6,909 bases of DNA from Halanaerobiales bacterium (GCA_016278435.1 JADQBU010000405.1:1-6909); one strand, 5' to 3'. Positions 1 to 6,194 are shown, counted from the stretch's first letter. Notes: a model not told the origin generated them from the sequence alone. Translations and numbers: made by a program.

Positions 1-190
1 GGTTATCTTTGATGGTAAAGGTGAAGTCCTTGATTTTAAGCTAAATGGTGATAAACTTAATGAAGATTTAAGTTATGCACTGGTAGAAGCCACCAATGAC
101 GGGTTTAAAAAAGTAAAGGAATTACAGATGGAAAAAAGACAAGAAGCCCTCGGAGGTATTGATATGCCGGATATTCCCGGAATAATTTAA
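1..190 (+). CDS. ybaB: YbaB/EbfC family nucleoid-associated protein, C-terminal part (5' end outside window)
   Basis: The open frame runs from base 2 to the TAA at 188-190 and gives the last 62 residues of a protein. They contain the family's typical pieces: a strand ending in DGKGEVLDFKL, a helix with EDLSYALVEATNDGFKKV, then a charged helix and a short Gly/Pro tail (GGIDMPDIPGII) like the glycine/proline-rich ends of YbaB proteins. Known members are small dimeric DNA-binding proteins of about 100-115 residues, so a little under half is missing here. In most Firmicutes ybaB sits between dnaX and recR. No recR follows here; a 114-codon ORF follows after 76 bases. The family call is by sequence resemblance and is fairly secure; the DNA-binding role is family knowledge. 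Confidence 0.85.
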   Translation, partial: VIFDGKGEVLDFKLNGDKLNEDLSYALVEATNDGFKKVKELQMEKRQEALGGIDMPDIPGII

Positions 191-209
191 AAGGGAGTAT
201 AAAAAAATT

Positions 210-264
210 TCCCTCTGGTAATAATGAGAAATATAATAACATATATTATTACCGGAGGGGTTTT
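210..264 (+). promoter_or_regulatory. Long inverted repeat over the ribosome binding site, terminator-like
   Basis: Bases 211-225 (CCCTCTGGTAATAAT) pair with 245-259 (ATTATTACCGGAGGG): 15 pairs with one G-U wobble, extendable by a wobble at each end, around a loop of about 19 bases. The 3' arm contains the GGAGGGG that serves as SD for the gene starting at 267. The stem is followed by TTTTCT (261-266), so it also resembles an intrinsic terminator for the ybaB transcript. Read-through RNA would hide the SD. A weaker rival pairing, AGGGA (192-196) with TCCCT (210-214), would compete for the left arm. The repeat is seen directly; whether it ends transcription or blocks translation is inference. 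Confidence 0.7.
232..237 (+). promoter_or_regulatory. Possible -10 element inside the hairpin loop
   Basis: A perfect TATAAT lies in the loop of the 210-260 inverted repeat. Transcription would start near 244 and so lack the left arm, leaving the SD of the next gene free. The -35 region at the right distance (TTCCCT, 209-214) is poor, and the surroundings are AT-rich, so this may be chance. Confidence 0.35.
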
Positions 265-266
265 CT

Positions 267-611
267 ATGGAGAGATTAACTACATTTGAGGATATATTTA
301 ATAAATTAATAACAGATTTTCAGGGGGAAATGGTTGAGATATTTACCAGAAAAGAAGGAATGGAGATAGCTCGTTTTTTAATTCAAATCGATGAAATAGC
401 TATAAAACCCCTGAAGCAGAACTCAAAAATCGGGTTAATTGTCATCAGGGAAAGCTCAAAAAACCTATATAATACAACTGTAAATATTCCCTTTCCCCTT
501 GGTTTTAATACCATGTCAGCTGTATTTCTGGAACAGGGAGTAACCATAAAATCACTGGATATGGAATATATCATCAAGAAGAAAGCCGGAAATATCAAAC
601 GCCTGGCCTGA
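267..611 (+). CDS. Hypothetical protein, 114 residues
   Basis: I do not recognise this protein. It starts at ATG 267, seven bases after a strong GGAGGGG, which settles the start. It is predicted soluble: no signal peptide and no membrane segment. The N-terminal half is mixed and acidic (MERLTTFEDIF, a helix-like stretch to about residue 45). The middle has a hydrophobic strand (KIGLIVIRES, 54-63), followed by a Pro/Phe-rich turn (NIPFPLGFN, 73-81). The C-terminus is basic (IIKKKAGNIKRLA). It lies 76 bases behind ybaB with a strong hairpin between, so it is either expressed from its own promoter in the loop or by read-through. It is probably a real gene, given the good SD, the length and no competing frame of similar quality. 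Function unknown. Confidence 0.7.
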   Translation: MERLTTFEDIFNKLITDFQGEMVEIFTRKEGMEIARFLIQIDEIAIKPLKQNSKIGLIVIRESSKNLYNTTVNIPFPLGFNTMSAVFLEQGVTIKSLDMEYIIKKKAGNIKRLA

Positions 612-644
612 TAAAAAGAAAATATTAATTGGAAGATTTTTTTA

Positions 645-703
645 GTGCACTCTCTAACTTATATGTGTTATACTAACATAGCAAATTTAATAGAGAGGGG
701 CAC
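645..703 (+). promoter_or_regulatory. Extended -10 promoter enclosed by an inverted repeat that covers the SD of the LysM gene
   Basis: An extended -10, TGTTATACT (666-674), lies 17 bases after a weak -35-like TGCACT (646-651); start of transcription would be near 681. Bases 645-656 (GTGCACTCTCTA) can pair with 691-703 (TAGAGAGGGGCAC), forming 7 plus 4 pairs with a small internal loop. The right arm is the SD, AGAGGGG (694-700), ten bases before ATG 711. RNA from the promoter would lack the left arm and be translatable; RNA reading through from the gene upstream would have the SD paired. The elements are visible; the regulatory reading is inference. Confidence 0.5.
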
Positions 704-710
704 ATCTTAA

Positions 711-1937
711 ATGAAAAAGAAGTTATTATCAATTATTCTTGTACTGGCGATTACAGTTATCTCTTTTAGTGTAGCTGTTCAGGCTTCCAGTGTCTACACT
801 GTAAAAAGTGGAGATACACTCTGGAGAATAGCAGATTACTTTGGAATGCCAATTTCAACACTGGTAAACCAGAATAATCTCTCCACTTCAAGCTATATTT
901 ATATTGGACAAAGACTGGTAATTAGAACCGACAATAATAACGGTCAGTATACTGTACAGACAGGTGATACTCTCTGGAGTATTTCCAGGGAGTTAGGCAC
1001 CACTGTAGAAAAACTGGTTCAGTTAAACAACCTCAGTAGTTATAATCTCTATATTGGACAGAAATTAATCGTACCTGGTTATAACTACGGAAGTAATAAC
1101 AACAATAATAACAATGATAATAATGGTAGCAACAATAATAGTAGCAATTACACCTATTATACAATTCAACCGGGGGATATTCTCTGGAATATTGCCCAGA
1201 AGTATAATACCACTGTTAAGAAGCTGGTAAATTTAAACTATATCAATAATGCTTATGACCTTTATGTCGGTCGGAGAATTATTGTACCGGTAACATCAAA
1301 TAATAATAACAATGATAATCAAACACCTGCAGGAAACACCAACAAACAATACAGTCCTTATTTCTACTACAAAGTCAAAGCAGGTGACAGAATCCAGACA
1401 GTAGCAGAAAAATTTGGATTAAGGGTTTCTGTTTTAATTAACTATAACAACATTGAAAACATCAATGATATACAGGTAGGAGACTTAATCATCATACCAT
1501 TAAGACAGGCAAACAATGTAAGCTATCTTAAACAGGCAGCTTCTGTTCTTAATAACACCTACCGTGTAAGTAATAATGAAACCCTGGCAGAAATTGCTGA
1601 TTATTATGGAATTCCTGAAGAAGGCCTGCGGGCAATTAACAGTATGACTGCAAATGAAGCAGTTTATGCTGGACAGAATCTCCTTATGCCTCTGAACCCG
1701 GCTCTGTTTGTCAAACATGAACTTTACAGGGTTAAAGCTGGCGGAGAATATCTCTTTGATATTGCCTATAATAAAGGGGTTTCCATCAGGTCTATCCTGA
1801 AAGCAAATTATCTCCGTGATCCCAACAAGAAATTCCAGGCAGGTTCAGTCGTTCTGGTTGCTCTTGATCAAAGCAGTAAAGCAACCTGGATCGACTATGA
1901 AAACGGAAAACCAGTCAACTCACCCTGGTTTAATTAA
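711..1937 (+). CDS. Secreted cell-wall-binding protein with six LysM repeats
   Basis: The 408-residue product begins with a signal peptide: MKKK, a hydrophobic core to about residue 22 and a V-Q-A cleavage motif ending at A25. Six LysM units follow, at roughly 29-72, 80-122, 150-193, 220-263, 284-327 and 339-385. The first three are classical (Y-T-V-x-x-G-D-T/I-L-W at the start, Y-I/V-G-Q/R-x-L/I-I-V-P at the end). The last three are more divergent; unit 5 has NNETL and unit 6 GGEYL in place of GDTLW. Asn/Ser-rich linkers separate units 2/3 and 3/4. LysM domains bind N-acetylglucosamine in peptidoglycan, so the protein should sit in the cell wall. No catalytic domain (NlpC/P60, amidase, lytic transglycosylase, SpoIVD-type) is visible, so it is a binding-only or scaffold protein. 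It has its own promoter and its own terminator and so appears monocistronic. Confidence 0.92.
   Translation: MKKKLLSIILVLAITVISFSVAVQASSVYTVKSGDTLWRIADYFGMPISTLVNQNNLSTSSYIYIGQRLVIRTDNNNGQYTVQTGDTLWSISRELGTTVEKLVQLNNLSSYNLYIGQKLIVPGYNYGSNNNNNNNDNNGSNNNSSNYTYYTIQPGDILWNIAQKYNTTVKKLVNLNYINNAYDLYVGRRIIVPVTSNNNNNDNQTPAGNTNKQYSPYFYYKVKAGDRIQTVAEKFGLRVSVLINYNNIENINDIQVGDLIIIPLRQANNVSYLKQAASVLNNTYRVSNNETLAEIADYYGIPEEGLRAINSMTANEAVYAGQNLLMPLNPALFVKHELYRVKAGGEYLFDIAYNKGVSIRSILKANYLRDPNKKFQAGSVVLVALDQSSKATWIDYENGKPVNSPWFN
1104..1319 (+). repeat. Repeated AAT/AAC microsatellite-like linkers in the LysM gene
   Basis: An 18-base direct repeat, AATAATAACAATGATAAT, occurs at 1104-1121 and 1302-1319 inside longer AAT/AAC-rich stretches (about 1092-1147 and 1299-1320). 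Both copies are in frame and encode the Asn-rich linkers between LysM units 2/3 and 3/4. Such tracts can change length by slippage or recombine with each other; exchange between the two would delete the third LysM in frame. Confidence 0.7.
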
Positions 1938-1962
1938 TTAGTCAATAACTAATTTAACCATT

Positions 1963-1999
1963 AAAAGGCTGTCTCAGAAAATGAGGCAGCCTTTTTCTT
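1963..1999 (+). terminator. Strong intrinsic terminator, probably bidirectional
   Basis: AAAAGGCTGTCTCA (1963-1976) pairs with TGAGGCAGCCTTTT (1982-1995) with one wobble, around a five-base GAAAA loop, and is followed by TTTTTCTT. It ends the LysM transcript 26 bases after its stop. On the opposite strand the same stem is followed by TTTT, and it lies 24 bases beyond the stop of the convergent gene at 2023, so it can serve both. Confidence 0.92.
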
Positions 2000-2022
2000 A
2001 TGTGTTTCAATATTATTTCACA

Positions 2023-2616
2023 TTAGTTTCCAATCCTTCTATTTAAGGCCTTTAAACAGGCCTTTCCGATAGCCAGTGGGAGATTGTGTTCTATGTAAGC
2101 AGCTCCGAGCAACCTCTCCTGACCTTTGTTTTTATATAATACTAACTGTACAATTACTATCTGGTCATTGAATCCTGTGGTAAATACATTTTCAACTCTG
2201 AACTTACCACCAAAATCAGTATATTCTTCAATTAATTCTATCAGTCCTCTGGAAACGATTAAAGCAATGGGTTCTTCCTCCAGCCCTGAAATCTCTTTTT
2301 CTACTAAATTATCATTTATGTATAAGTTCAGATGACAGACCGGTTTATTATGAACCTGATAAATAGAATTAATAACAATTCTATCTTCTTCCTGCTGCCC
2401 TTCTGTCTGATTGATACTGGCAATACTGATCTTTTTGTGGTCTATCTGCCTGTCAAGTTCAATCAGGGTCAGAGTCTCTATATCCCTTACAATTCTTTTG
2501 GGTTCCCTGTCTTTACTGGCCAGAATATGAATCTCGTCAACATCATTTTCACCAGTAATCTTGCAGGAAATAATACCATCCAGTTCCTCAATTTTCTTTT
2601 TTAATTCATCAAACAT
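2023..2616 (-). CDS. Conserved hypothetical two-domain protein, distal gene of the HD-GYP operon
   Basis: I favour the start at 2616 (197 residues). There a run of seven G lies six bases before ATG. The upstream in-frame ATG at 2631 directly abuts the HD-GYP stop, has no SD, and its second and third codons are the G run itself. The N-terminal part (about 1-70) contains EIHILASKDREPKRIVRDIE and a following DHKKISIA. From memory, this resembles a conserved clostridial/actinobacterial small domain with the pattern EVHVLA...KQIVRDIES...IDHRKISVA. The second part (about 78-197) is alpha/beta and ends in LLGAAYIEHNLPLAIGKA and LNRRI, again like those proteins. There is no signal peptide or membrane segment, so it is probably cytosolic. 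It lies 15 bases after the HD-GYP gene and so is almost certainly co-transcribed. Its biochemical role is unknown; a regulatory or ligand-binding partner of the HD-GYP protein is a guess from position. Confidence 0.8.
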   Translation of the reverse strand: MFDELKKKIEELDGIISCKITGENDVDEIHILASKDREPKRIVRDIETLTLIELDRQIDHKKISIASINQTEGQQEEDRIVINSIYQVHNKPVCHLNLYINDNLVEKEISGLEEEPIALIVSRGLIELIEEYTDFGGKFRVENVFTTGFNDQIVIVQLVLYKNKGQERLLGAAYIEHNLPLAIGKACLKALNRRIGN

Positions 2617-2631
2617 ATATTTCCCCCCCAT

Positions 2632-3906
2632 TTAGCTGTAGTTCAGAGATAACTGATAATTATTATTCTCTTCTATTTCCTTAAAGCTATCATCAAAGAC
2701 ATCTTTATTGATTAATTTTATCATTACCTCAGTAATATCAGGATCGAACTGACCGCCAGCACATTTTCTTAATTCCTCGATTACCTCCTCTTTATTCATA
2801 GAAGGTTTATAACTCCGTCCGGTTGTCATAACATCGAAAGCATCACATATACTTAAAACCCTGGCTCCCAGAGGTATATCATCTCCTGAATTTCCATAGG
2901 GGTAACCCCCACCATCATAACGCTCGTGATGGTTTAAGATTATATCAACATCTTCCTTCATTATATCAATATCTTTAAGGATTTCATAACCGTAAACACT
3001 GTGTTTTTTCATTTTTTCATATTCTTCTATACTAAGGTTATCTGAACTTTTCAAAATCTGGTCATCTACATAAATTTTCCCTATATCATGTATTTTAGCT
3101 ATATTAACGATTCTTTCTAATAAGGTTTTCCTTAGTTTCATCTCCTGACACAATATATGAGTATAAATGCTTACCCGTTTACAATGACCCTCTGTATAAT
3201 TATCCTTGGAGTCAATAACCTTCAGAAAGCTCTCTACTATCTGAGTATAAGAATTTAGCTGACGCAGGCTGCTGTAAAGAAAGTCTTTTATCACATAGAT
3301 CAGGACTATCATCAGTATGAAAAATACTTTACCAAAAAAACTATAACTATAATATAAAACCAGTCCGAGAAAATACGAAGAGATCAGGTTTTTTGATATT
3401 TCGATAAAATAAAGGCTTCTTTCATTTTCTGAAAACCTGAGGACAGTATATAATAAAAAATGATTAATAAAAAAGTATATTAAAGAAGCAATTAACAAAG
3501 GTAAGAACATAAAATTTAAATCCATTAAATTATTACACAAATTAAAAACAAGAGCCGCCAATCCACCTGCTAAAAATAACATGGTTCTGTTAAAAACAAA
3601 TTTATACCAGATAAAACTATTGTCCCGGTATTTTATTTCTATGGTACCTATACCTGCTATAATAGCCACCCAGAAGGGATCAAGTAAAACCATTGCTGGT
3701 AGTAAGACAGGAAGTACTATTGAAGTAACAATATTAGTAATTGAATTAAAAAAGAGACTTACATTATTAATAATAAATAATATAAGAATCATAAACAAAA
3801 AGTTCTCTAAATTGAAATTATTGGAAAAATTAATGCCCAGATATAATGCTAATAATAGGCACATCAAATATTCAGTAAATAAAAATACCTTTACTCTTGC
3901 CTTCAT
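2632..3906 (-). CDS. Membrane-bound HD-GYP domain protein, predicted cyclic di-GMP phosphodiesterase
   Basis: The 424-residue protein has two parts. Residues 1 to about 208 are very hydrophobic with some 6-8 membrane segments (clear ones near 7-25, 36-53, 57-75, 107-125, 133-155 and 175-208); I cannot assign this sensor to a named family. Residues about 222-400 form an HD-GYP domain with all signature positions: H241 and R244 (EGHCKRV), H273-D274 with K277 (KIHDIGKI), H302, H326-H327, D331-G332 and G334-Y335-P336 (HHERYDGGGYP), and D355 in SICDAFDVMTTGRSYKP. Known HD-GYP enzymes use two or three metal ions to hydrolyse c-di-GMP to pGpG or GMP, lowering the signal that favours sessile life. 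Nothing looks missing, so it should be active. The start is set by AGGAGG seven bases before ATG. It follows a tiny peptide ORF by 48 bases and precedes the 2023-2616 gene. Confidence 0.93.
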   Translation of the reverse strand: MKARVKVFLFTEYLMCLLLALYLGINFSNNFNLENFLFMILILFIINNVSLFFNSITNIVTSIVLPVLLPAMVLLDPFWVAIIAGIGTIEIKYRDNSFIWYKFVFNRTMLFLAGGLAALVFNLCNNLMDLNFMFLPLLIASLIYFFINHFLLYTVLRFSENERSLYFIEISKNLISSYFLGLVLYYSYSFFGKVFFILMIVLIYVIKDFLYSSLRQLNSYTQIVESFLKVIDSKDNYTEGHCKRVSIYTHILCQEMKLRKTLLERIVNIAKIHDIGKIYVDDQILKSSDNLSIEEYEKMKKHSVYGYEILKDIDIMKEDVDIILNHHERYDGGGYPYGNSGDDIPLGARVLSICDAFDVMTTGRSYKPSMNKEEVIEELRKCAGGQFDPDITEVMIKLINKDVFDDSFKEIEENNNYQLSLNYS

Positions 3907-3954
3907 AATGCTTCCTCCTAGATAGAAAAATACCTGGTGGCAAAAGAGTTTACA

Positions 3955-4044
3955 TTAACCCCAGTGACTTGTTTCTGCTAATGCAGCCAGGGTTGAAAGA
4001 ACGGTCATAAGACCTGTTGCGATAGCGATATACCACTTTTTCAT
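3955..4044 (-). CDS. Small ORF, 29 residues: signal-peptide-like secreted peptide precursor
   Basis: ATG at 4042-4044 to TAA at 3955-3957 on the - strand. The product has a basic start (MKKW), a hydrophobic core from Y5 to about L22, an A-L-A cleavage motif ending at A23, and then only six residues, ETSHWG. This is the form of a secreted oligopeptide signal: signal peptide plus a short tail. It has an SD (AGGGGGGG, 4060-4053) eight bases before ATG. It precedes the HD-GYP gene by 48 bases with no obvious local terminator, so the two are probably one transcript. It lacks the internal Cys and the YxPExP-like tail seen in many cyclic lactone autoinducers, so I do not assign it to that family. 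Alternatives are a leader peptide or a small membrane protein. That it is translated is an inference from the SD and composition. Confidence 0.6.
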   Translation of the reverse strand: MKKWYIAIATGLMTVLSTLAALAETSHWG

Positions 4045-4052
4045 GAAAGTAG

Positions 4053-4108
4053 CCCCCCCTCGTTTGGTTGGTGCTAAGCTTTTTTTACGAGGTTCGGCTA
4101 AGCTCGTT
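4053..4108 (-). promoter_or_regulatory. Structured leader of the small peptide ORF, with a hairpin over its SD and a duplicated motif
   Basis: On the - strand CCTCGT (4092-4087) can pair with ACGAGG (4063-4058), the latter running into the G-rich SD. The same CTCGT (4091-4087) can instead pair with ACGAG at 4107-4103, so the two hairpins exclude each other. A motif is also duplicated: + strand GGTTGGTGCTAAGCT (4066-4080) and GGTTCGGCTAAGCT (4091-4104). The pairings are only 5-6 bases. A protein-binding site pair or an attenuator are both possible. Confidence 0.4.
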
Positions 4109-4135
4109 ATATTTAGGCTAGTCTATAGATGCCAC
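4106..4135 (-). promoter_or_regulatory. Candidate promoter of the small ORF / HD-GYP operon
   Basis: On the - strand TATAAC (4111-4106) matches the -10 consensus at five of six bases; GTGGCA (4135-4130), 18 bases upstream, matches the -35 at four of six. The start of transcription would be near 4099, about 55 bases before the small ORF. A start there would exclude the 4107-4103 arm of the alternative hairpin. Confidence 0.3.
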
Positions 4136-4138
4136 CAG

Positions 4139-4373
4139 ATATTTTTAACGTTACCTGCTAATTAAATTCAACAAAAATTCAAATATACCTTCTTTTATTG
4201 TAAATTTTTGTATTAAAAGAATAGTACTTTTCTCCTAATGTTTAAAGAGTATTTTAATTAAATAAAAAAAGGTATTTTGTTATTAATTATAGAAATATAA
4301 GAATATATATCTTTTTTGGTTAATTATGCAAATTTTTTAATTATTGATCTAAATTCATAAGGGGGAAATTATT
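4139..4373 (+). other. AT-rich intergenic region before the chemoreceptor gene
   Basis: No gene is visible here. It is extremely AT-rich and must hold the chemoreceptor promoter, but nothing stands out: TTGGTT (4316-4321) with AATTAT (4339-4344) at 17-base spacing is a weak sigma-A candidate. I see no sigma-D (TAAA...CCGATA) promoter and no c-di-GMP riboswitch core. The chemoreceptor SD, AAGGGGG, is at 4359-4365. Confidence 0.5.
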
Positions 4374-6137
4374 TTGAAATGGTTTAAAAAACTAAGAGTA
4401 TTTAACAAGCTACTATTTCTCGGACTAATCATGGCAATATTTTTGATTGGAACTAATGGGTTCGGTATTTTTCAGATGCAGAATATAAACAAAAATGTTG
4501 AAACTATGTACAAAACAATTTTTGTTCCAATGACAGAGCTTATGGACGCTGAAACAAAACTGGCAAAATTTGATGGAACCGTCAGAAGAATGGGTATGTT
4601 TGATGTTACTCCGGAAGAAAGAAAACAGCTATATAAGGATTTGAAGAACTCTTTAAGTGAAATTAAAGTGACTATTGCGGATTACCGCCAGGAACATCTA
4701 ATCGGCAATGACCCCTTAAAAGTAGATGTCTTAACCAATGCCGGAAAAACTGATTATTTGCAGCAGGAAGAAACCAGCTTGAAATTTTTAGAGGAAAATC
4801 TAGATAAGCTGGAGCCAATAATTGATCAGTTCCAGGGAAGTGTCAACATTACCTCCTGGATACTGAACGGGGTCCCACTCGTACAGCAACTTCAACCCCG
4901 GCTGGATAGCCTGGTCAATATGAACATGGAAGTAGCTTCACTGATCGAGAGTCATTCCAACAATCAGTTCAATTCAACCAGGAACCTCTTATTAATAATT
5001 CTGATTGGGGCTGTCATCATCTCTCTGGTAATTATTTATTTAATTTCAAAGGTAATCACTAATCCTCTCAATAAATTAATGGAATTAATGGGAAAGGCTG
5101 AACAGGGTGATTTAAGTATAGAAGATGAAATTAATGAGGATAATACAGGTAAAGATGAAATCGGTAATATTACTCTATCCTTTCAAAGCATGATAGGCGG
5201 ATTCCGTGCGATTATTAAACAGGTCGTCAATGTTACCCAGCAGTTATCAGCATCTAGCCAGGAATTATCCGCAACCGGTGAACAGGTTGGAAAAACTGCA
5301 GAACAGGTTGGAGTTGCTATTGAAGAGGTAGCTTCTGGAGCTGAAGAACAATCTGCCCAGGTAGAAGAAACTTCAGGAAACGTTAATAATCTTATTAATC
5401 AGATCAAAGATGTAAGCGGTAGTTCCGAGCAGATGGCAAAATCAGCTGACGAAGTTAAGGAAAACATAGAAAAGGGAAATGAAGCAGTAAGCCACTCCGC
5501 TGGAAAAGTAAACAATGTTAAAAAAGTTGCCGGCGAAGTCAGTAAAACGATAAATAATCTGGGTGGTCTTTCCCAGAAAATCGGTGATATTGTGGAATTA
5601 ATAAATAATATAGCAGCCCAGACCAATCTACTTGCTTTAAATGCTGCCATTGAAGCTGCCAGAGCCGGTGAAGCCGGCCGTGGTTTCAGTGTTGTTGCTG
5701 ATGAAATTAGAGAACTGGCTGAGGAATCTTCCAGTGCTACTGATAAAATAGCTGGTTTCATCAAGGAAATCCAGAATGGTGTTGACGATGCAGTAAATAA
5801 AATGGACCGGAGTATAAATGCAGTTGATGATAGTGTACAGGCCATCGATACAACAGAAGGCATATTCCAGGAAATCCAGAAAGTAGCCCTGGATCTAAGA
5901 AATCACATTACAAAGGTAACCGAAAATTCTCGTGAAATGGAGAAAAATAGTACAGTAGTAAGAGATACCATTAATGACATCGCCTCTGTTAGTCAGGAAT
6001 TTGCCAGCAATTCAGAAGAAGTCGCCGCTTCCAGTGAGGAACAGATTGCTTCAACCGAAGAGATTGTATCTGGTTCCAGACAGTTAGCAGAAATGGCAGA
6101 AGAATTAACAAAGGCTATCGACCGCTTTAAGCTATAA
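4374..6137 (+). CDS. Methyl-accepting chemotaxis protein (transmembrane chemoreceptor)
   Basis: The start is TTG at 4374, with AAGGGGG eight bases upstream; the ATG at 4379 is out of frame. The 587-residue product has the standard layout. There is a basic N-terminus and a first membrane helix (about 12-34). The extracellular domain (about 35-202) is helix-rich and resembles the four-helix-bundle type. The second membrane helix is at about 203-225 and a HAMP domain at about 226-281. The long coiled-coil signalling domain (about 290-587) has its conserved tip near 411-452 (NNIAAQTNLLALNAAIEAAR, then AGEAGRGFSVVADEIRELAEES). Glu/Gln-rich heptads such as EEVASGAEEQSAQVEE and SSEEQIASTEE are likely methylation sites. 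There is no C-terminal CheR-binding pentapeptide; it ends DRFKL. It senses an unknown ligand and controls CheA through CheW. It is divergent from the HD-GYP operon and is a single-gene unit. Confidence 0.95.
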   Translation: MKWFKKLRVFNKLLFLGLIMAIFLIGTNGFGIFQMQNINKNVETMYKTIFVPMTELMDAETKLAKFDGTVRRMGMFDVTPEERKQLYKDLKNSLSEIKVTIADYRQEHLIGNDPLKVDVLTNAGKTDYLQQEETSLKFLEENLDKLEPIIDQFQGSVNITSWILNGVPLVQQLQPRLDSLVNMNMEVASLIESHSNNQFNSTRNLLLIILIGAVIISLVIIYLISKVITNPLNKLMELMGKAEQGDLSIEDEINEDNTGKDEIGNITLSFQSMIGGFRAIIKQVVNVTQQLSASSQELSATGEQVGKTAEQVGVAIEEVASGAEEQSAQVEETSGNVNNLINQIKDVSGSSEQMAKSADEVKENIEKGNEAVSHSAGKVNNVKKVAGEVSKTINNLGGLSQKIGDIVELINNIAAQTNLLALNAAIEAARAGEAGRGFSVVADEIRELAEESSSATDKIAGFIKEIQNGVDDAVNKMDRSINAVDDSVQAIDTTEGIFQEIQKVALDLRNHITKVTENSREMEKNSTVVRDTINDIASVSQEFASNSEEVAASSEEQIASTEEIVSGSRQLAEMAEELTKAIDRFKL

Positions 6138-6194
6138 TTCATTAGTTAAGTATCAGCCTTTTTGATTTGCCTTCATCTGTATATAACATAAAGT

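Larger units (their letters stand above)
3934..4138 (-). repeat. Nine-base inverted repeat flanking the small peptide ORF
   Basis: CTGGTGGCA at 3934-3942 is matched by its reverse complement TGCCACCAG at 4130-4138. On the - strand the downstream arm is followed by GTATTTTTC, so long-range pairing would make a terminator-like structure between the small ORF and the HD-GYP gene. The upstream arm overlaps the candidate -35 of the small ORF. A 9-base match across 200 bases can arise by chance. Confidence 0.35.

Noticed and set aside
383..598. Open frame on the - strand opposite the 114-residue gene
   Set aside because: Lies wholly within a better-supported + strand gene, has no SD of note and no recognisable product.
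2126..2604. Two + strand open frames opposite the conserved hypothetical gene
   Set aside because: Shadows; the - strand frame has SD, operon position and conserved motifs.
3581..3925. 114-codon + strand frame opposite the HD-GYP membrane region
   Set aside because: Antisense shadow of the hydrophobic coding region; no supporting features.
4087..4117. Sigma-D (flagellar) promoter on the - strand, TAAA...GCCGAA
   Set aside because: Spacing is 13 rather than about 15 and the downstream box reads GCCGAACC, not GCCGATAA.
4045..4373. Possible c-di-GMP riboswitch between the HD-GYP operon and the chemoreceptor
   Set aside because: Looked for the class I core (GGGCAAACC, GACGCAAAGCC and receptor-loop pieces) on both strands and found none.
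5399..5863. 154-codon open frame on the - strand inside the chemoreceptor gene
   Set aside because: Ser/Ala/Leu-rich product is a typical shadow of the coiled-coil coding sequence; the + strand frame is unmistakable.
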